Made by a program: the position numbers and the translations under genes. A stretch of DNA of 64,000 nt, taken from assembly GCA_029667085.1 (NCBI GenBank), contig JARUHJ010000002.1, forward strand, positions 1 through 64,000, read 5' to 3'. Source of the stretch: Deltaproteobacteria bacterium IMCC39524 (lineage in GTDB: Bacteria > Desulfobacterota > Desulfuromonadia > Desulfuromonadales > BM103). Numbering within the stretch: the stretch's first letter is position 1; the number at the start of each line of letters is the position of its first letter. The notes beneath the pieces were generated by a model. That model did no database searches. It was not told where the DNA came from and was given only the letters and a program-made list of their open reading frames with translations. Positions 60,396 through 64,000 of this stretch are shown here, piece after piece.

Positions 60396-61345
60396 AAATC
60401 GTTGTTCTCGATGGCTATGCAACAAACCCCGGTGATCTCTCCTGGGAGGGCTTGAAGGAATTCGGTGAACTGACGGTTTATGATCGCACCCCGGCCGAAT
60501 TGACTCTTGATCGTGCATCTGACGCTGAAATTCTAATCTCAAACAAAGTTTTTATCGGTGCGGCAGAAATGGCGGCTTTGCCTGCCTTGCGTTATATCGG
60601 TATCCAGGCGACCGGAGTGAATGTTGTCGACCTTGAGGCCGCCCGTAAACATGGTGTGGTCGTCACAAATGTGCCTGCATACAGTACCAACTCAGTGGCA
60701 CAGCACATCTTTGCCTTACTTCTGGAGCTAACTCGAGGCGTTGGCCGACATTCAGAGCTGGTCAAGCAGGGTGCCTGGACGAACTGTCCGGACTTTGCTT
60801 TTCAGGAGACGCCCCAGATTGAGCTGACGGATAAAACTTTTGGCATTATTGGCTTCGGTGATATCGGAAAGGCGACGGCGAAGATCGCCAAGGCCTTCGG
60901 TATGCAGGTCCTTGTGCATACACGCACGCCTGATCCACAAGCTTTCCCTGATGTGAAATTTGTTGCGCTCGACAATTTGTTGACAACAGCCGATTTTGTC
61001 AGCTTGAGCTGTCCGCTGACGCCGGTAACAGAAGCGTTGATAAATGCCGATCGTTTAGCCCTGATGAAAAACTCCTCTTATCTGATCAATACCGGGCGTG
61101 GACTGCTGATTGATGAAGAGGCTCTGGCCGCAGCGCTGAGTCATGGTGCCATCGCCGGGGCGGGGCTTGATGTCCTTTCCCAGGAGCCTCCGCCTGCGGA
61201 TAACCCCTTATTGCATGCTCCGAACTGTTTTGTTACACCCCATCTGGCTTGGGCGACCCGGGCTGCGCGGCAGCGATTGATTGATACCTTGGCGGCAAAC
61301 CTGCGGGCCTTTTTGGCAGGAGTACCTCAAAACCAGGTGAATTAA
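60392..61345 (+). CDS. D-2-hydroxyacid dehydrogenase (glycerate/hydroxypyruvate-type)
   Basis: A 317-residue NAD(P)H-dependent oxidoreductase. The cofactor loop is FGIIGFGDIGKATAKIAKAFGM (~149-170). LINTGRGLLIDEEAL holds the substrate Arg, LSQEPPPADNPL the Glu, and FVTPHLAWAT the catalytic His. IQATGVNVVDLEAARKHGVVVTNVPAYSTNSVAQ is typical of glycerate dehydrogenases (HprA). Coupled to the ferritin-like gene. Likely reduces glyoxylate or hydroxypyruvate. Confidence 0.9.
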   Translation: MKIVVLDGYATNPGDLSWEGLKEFGELTVYDRTPAELTLDRASDAEILISNKVFIGAAEMAALPALRYIGIQATGVNVVDLEAARKHGVVVTNVPAYSTNSVAQHIFALLLELTRGVGRHSELVKQGAWTNCPDFAFQETPQIELTDKTFGIIGFGDIGKATAKIAKAFGMQVLVHTRTPDPQAFPDVKFVALDNLLTTADFVSLSCPLTPVTEALINADRLALMKNSSYLINTGRGLLIDEEALAAALSHGAIAGAGLDVLSQEPPPADNPLLHAPNCFVTPHLAWATRAARQRLIDTLAANLRAFLAGVPQNQVN

Positions 61346-61377
61346 TCAAGCAAAGGGCTCGTGGGAGTTGAGCACCT

Positions 61378-62070
61378 ATGAAATTCTCTCCCTTGCATTC
61401 CTGGAATCTATCGACGAAAGAGGCGATTGCCTTGCAAAAGGAATTGGCAAAGCATATCGTCTTGCACGATTTTGTTCCGGTTGCACCGAGGGTGGTCGCC
61501 GGTGTTGATGTTTCTTATGCAAAAATCGCCACACAGTTCCACGCCGCTGTGGTGCTCCTTGACTACGCCTCCATGGAAATTTTGGAGACTGCTGCCGCCA
61601 GTGGTGATGTCAACTTTCCCTATGTCCCCGGCCTGCTCTCTTTTCGTGAGCTGCCGATCCTGCTGCAGGCCTTCCGCAAACTCAAAACAGTTCCGAATGT
61701 CATCCTGGTCGACGCACAGGGCATAGCGCATCCTCGCCGGCTGGGTTTGGCCAGTCACCTCGGTTTGTGGCTTGATTTGCCGACGATCGGCTGTGCCAAA
61801 AGTCGATTATGTGGAGAATTTGAGGAGCCGGCACCGGAAAAGGGTGCGTGGACGTCATTGCGCGATGGTGAAGAGTCCATTGGACGGGTGCTCAGGACGA
61901 AGAACCGGGTGAAGCCTCTTTACATTTCTCCCGGTCATAAGATCGATTGCCGACGTTCTGGCGAAATTGTTCTGCAGTGTGGTCGAGGATATCGACTGCC
62001 GGAGCCGACCCGCCAGGCCCACCTGTTGAGTAACCGGGTCCGGTTGCAAAAGGAGGCTTGTGGCGGGTAA
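61378..62070 (+). CDS. nfi: Endonuclease V
   Basis: A 230-residue deoxyinosine 3'-endonuclease for repair of deaminated bases. Landmarks: VVAGVDVSYAK (catalytic Asp), FPYVPGLLSFRELP (YPYIPG wedge), ILVDAQGIAHPRRLGLASHLG (DGxGxxHPRRxGxAxH catalytic), IGCAKSRL, LYISPGHKIDCRRS. Full length. It ends 10 bases from the convergent FAH-family gene. Confidence 0.95.
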   Translation: MKFSPLHSWNLSTKEAIALQKELAKHIVLHDFVPVAPRVVAGVDVSYAKIATQFHAAVVLLDYASMEILETAAASGDVNFPYVPGLLSFRELPILLQAFRKLKTVPNVILVDAQGIAHPRRLGLASHLGLWLDLPTIGCAKSRLCGEFEEPAPEKGAWTSLRDGEESIGRVLRTKNRVKPLYISPGHKIDCRRSGEIVLQCGRGYRLPEPTRQAHLLSNRVRLQKEACGG

Positions 62071-62080
62071 ATGGACACCG

Positions 62081-62731
62081 CTAGGCAACGGCAACGTTTA
62101 ACTTGCCGACCTGTTCAATACTCGCTTCGAGTTGATCTCCGCTGGCGATTCTGCCTACACCGGAGGGTGTTCCGGTCAGCAGGATGTCGCCTTCTTCCAG
62201 GGTGAAATACGAGGAGGCCGCGGCGATCAGTTCGGCGATACTTCTCATCATGTCACGGGTGTTGCCGTTTTGCCGAACTTCACCACTGACAGTTAATTTC
62301 AACTGCAGCTCTTGCGGATTGTCGACCTGGCTTGCTGGTACGAAGTCTGATAGAGGGCAGGAGGTGTCGAAGGCTTTGGCAATCTCCCAAGGCAGCCCCT
62401 TTGTCTTTTGTACGCCTTGCACATCCCGAAGCGTCAGATCCAGGGCAACCGCATATCCGTTCACATAATCAAGTGCTGCTTCTACGGTGACGTCTTTTGC
62501 TGTTTTACCGATTAACACTGCGAGTTCGATCTCATGGTGGCAGTCGTCCGAATAGTTTGGGATTACGATTGTACCCCCTGACGGTACAATGGCGCTGGCC
62601 GGCTTGATGAAGATGACCGGTTTGTCAGGAGTCTGATTGCCAAGTTCTTTGATATGCTCGGCATAGTTGCGGCCGATACAGACAACTTTGCCGACCGGAA
62701 TGTCACGACCATCGAGTTTTACAGTGTGCAT
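62081..62731 (-). CDS. Fumarylacetoacetate hydrolase family protein
   Basis: A 216-residue FAH-family enzyme on the minus strand. ATG 62731 is preceded by GGAGT at the right distance; 62743 is possible. Motifs: VCIGRNYAEHIKELGN, PVIFIKPASAIVPSGG, CHHEIELAVLIGKTAKDV (metal-binding HEIE and Glu), NGYAVALDLTLRDVQ, LLTGTPSGVG. Members cleave C-C bonds or decarboxylate oxaloacetate. Likely acylpyruvase/oxaloacetate decarboxylase type; substrate uncertain. Confidence 0.9.
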   Translation of the reverse strand: MHTVKLDGRDIPVGKVVCIGRNYAEHIKELGNQTPDKPVIFIKPASAIVPSGGTIVIPNYSDDCHHEIELAVLIGKTAKDVTVEAALDYVNGYAVALDLTLRDVQGVQKTKGLPWEIAKAFDTSCPLSDFVPASQVDNPQELQLKLTVSGEVRQNGNTRDMMRSIAELIAAASSYFTLEEGDILLTGTPSGVGRIASGDQLEASIEQVGKLNVAVA

Positions 62732-62790
62732 GTTTGACTCCATTTGCAGACGTTAGAGAAAAATCAACGATTCAATAACCCAAAAAAATA

Positions 62791-62894
62791 TTTAACGCAG
62801 AGGAGCAAAGAGCGCAGAGGGGAAACGCCTCAAAATTTTAAAAATGGCTCAAATCCGACTATTGCTCTCTGCGTCTCCGCATCTTTGCGTTAAT
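62791..62894. repeat. Dispersed inverted repeat of the 'gcgcagag' type
   Basis: TTAACGCAGAGGAGCAAAGA at left and GCGTCTCCGCATCTTTGCGTTAA-like right arm (to 62894) are imperfect reverse complements. Shares gcgcagag words with the copy at 59524. It fills much of the gap between the FAH gene and the rhomboid gene. Confidence 0.6.
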
Positions 62895-63024
62895 AAGTCG
62901 CCTTAGTTTGTCTTGTCTTTTTTTGATTATAGATCCTAAAATCCATAGTGTATGTAAAGAGAATACAGAAGACAGCAGAGAGAATACAGGGTATTTGTAA
63001 CAGGACGAAAATTCCACTGTAATA

Positions 63025-63033
63025 TGCTATAAT
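63025..63033 (+). promoter_or_regulatory. Extended -10 promoter for the rhomboid gene
   Basis: TGCTATAAT is a perfect sigma-70 -10 with the TGn extension, 45 bases before the ATG at 63078. No good -35 hexamer is seen, which an extended -10 tolerates. Confidence 0.5.
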
Positions 63034-63077
63034 GGAGCGGTTTTGTTGGTTAATTTAATCTTTTTACGAGAAGTTTG

Positions 63078-64000
63078 ATGCTCCTGCCCATCGGTGATGT
63101 TCCCAATCCCAGGACGACTCCCTATATCAACTGGTTGTTGATCGGGATTAATATTGCCGTATTTATCATCATCACCATCCCTTTGAGTTCCGCTCGTCCC
63201 GACCTTAATGATCCGGCTTTGCTGGAATATCTCAACATCCTGGGGGCCCGAGGCAATTGGACGCCGCAGATGGTCTACGATCATATCTCCGCATACGACC
63301 TGACAGTGTATCGATATGGTTTCAGGCCCGCCGCATTTTCGCCGCTCACTATGTTTACCGCAATGTTCATGCATGGCGGTTGGATGCACCTGGCCGGAAA
63401 CATGTTGTTTTTGTGGATTTACGGTGACAATGTAGAGCATCGCCTCGGCCATCTTGGTTATCTGCTGGCTTATCTGGCGGCCGGTGTCTCAGCGACCCTT
63501 TTCTTCAGTATGTTCTTACCGAACTCGCAAATCCCTATGCTTGGGGCCTCCGGCGCCATCTCAGGGGTGCTCGGATTTTACTTTCTGTGGTTTCCGCGCA
63601 ACCGGATCAAGGTGTTCATTTTTCTCTTCCCCCTGATCATGACCACCGTATTGATCCCGTCGCGCATTGTCCTCGGTGTTTACCTGGTGATCGACAATAT
63701 TCTGCCCTTTCTGACCGGGCCAGCAGAAGGCAGTGGCGTTGCTTACGGAGCACATATCGGTGGGTTTCTGGCCGGACTGGGGCTTGCACTGACTGTTGAT
63801 CGCTTGCCCACTTTGTTGAAGATGAAAGGAACCACTCCAAAGGTTGGTCGAAAGAGATCGAACCTTGTCGATGTGGTGACTGATATTGTCCGCGCCATCG
63901 ATCAGAATGATCTGGCACGTGCCGCTAAAGGGCTTCTGCAATTGGACAGCCGCAAACAGCGGGGCCAATTATCAACGCCAAATATTCTCACTATCGGAGA
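63078..64000 (+). CDS. Rhomboid family intramembrane serine protease, 3' truncated by window end
   Basis: The frame is open from ATG 63078 to the end of the window (at least 307 residues). ACGAGAAG lies ahead of the start. Rhomboid motifs: FMHGGWMHLAGNMLFLWIYGDNVE, GASGAISG with the catalytic Ser, and AYGAHIGGF with the catalytic His. About seven membrane segments to residue ~245, then a cytoplasmic/charged extension (LKMKGTTPKVGRKRS...) which continues past the window and may hold TPR-like helices. Larger rhomboids of this kind are common in the group. Substrate unknown. Confidence 0.9.
   Translation, partial: MLLPIGDVPNPRTTPYINWLLIGINIAVFIIITIPLSSARPDLNDPALLEYLNILGARGNWTPQMVYDHISAYDLTVYRYGFRPAAFSPLTMFTAMFMHGGWMHLAGNMLFLWIYGDNVEHRLGHLGYLLAYLAAGVSATLFFSMFLPNSQIPMLGASGAISGVLGFYFLWFPRNRIKVFIFLFPLIMTTVLIPSRIVLGVYLVIDNILPFLTGPAEGSGVAYGAHIGGFLAGLGLALTVDRLPTLLKMKGTTPKVGRKRSNLVDVVTDIVRAIDQNDLARAAKGLLQLDSRKQRGQLSTPNILTIG

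Noticed and set aside
1-64000. CRISPR arrays, tRNA and rRNA genes
   Set aside because: No regularly spaced short repeats were found, and no cloverleaf or rRNA-like sequence was recognised in any gap; a tRNAscan/Infernal run could still find a missed small RNA.

Overview
The window reads as chromosomal DNA of a Gram-negative, metal- or sulfur-respiring bacterium, most likely of the Desulfuromonadales (Geobacter/Desulfuromonas type). This rests on multiheme c-type cytochromes next to a CcsB-type cytochrome maturation gene, sigma-54 type promoters, a recO-glyQ-glyS-ppdK run, and an MgtE/DciA/endonuclease V background. It is an inference from gene content; no rRNA is present.

Region 1 (1-8772, all +) is an extracellular electron transfer module: the 3' end of ccsB, an 11-motif multiheme cytochrome, an NHL beta-propeller lipoprotein, an octaheme cytochrome, a second NHL lipoprotein, a secreted tetraheme cytochrome resembling OmcE (a family known to build cytochrome nanowires), and a 774-residue outer-membrane beta-barrel. 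The tetraheme and barrel genes each have a near-consensus sigma-54 promoter (5181-5196, 6374-6389), and the tetraheme gene ends in a strong terminator. The set looks like a complete periplasm-to-outside conduit: periplasmic hemes, a pore, an extracellular filament and two propeller helpers.

Region 2 (8879-46667) is a large glycoconjugate island. It holds three GT2 and two GT4 glycosyltransferases, asparagine synthase, six SAM methyltransferases, a radical SAM protein, a flippase-like membrane protein, WbqC, a WecE-type aminotransferase, GtrA, and a small aminoacyl-type set (amino-acid adenylation enzyme, free carrier protein, SDR, GNAT, NeuD-like acyltransferase). It also has seven polytopic GT-C-like proteins, five of which form one paralogous family with a shared DxFWHLxxG / WANxHGG / GGY...DGR signature and TPR-like tails. 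A self-regulating winged-helix gene with two GTTCA-N5-TGAAC palindromes sits near the start. No Wzx/Wzy/Wzc and no priming phosphoglycosyltransferase were seen, so the assembly route is not fully within the window.

Region 3 (47120-64000) is mostly housekeeping: fused MFS/spermidine-synthase-like protein, TrmN6-like methyltransferase, DciA-like protein with a small membrane protein, MgtE, RecO, GlyQ, GlyS, PpdK, a ferritin-like protein, a D-2-hydroxyacid dehydrogenase, endonuclease V, a FAH-family enzyme and a rhomboid protease running off the end.

Three repeat families are scattered through gaps: a ~97-bp MITE-like core with terminal inverted repeats (five copies, three of them inside a ~227-bp composite with hairpin ends), a 'gcaaagacgcaaag' family around glyQ, ppdK and the FAH gene, and a large inverted repeat before ppdK. 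Two copies of the first family bracket a GxxExxY (PD-(D/E)XK-like) gene. No tRNA, rRNA, CRISPR array, or intact insertion sequence was recognised.
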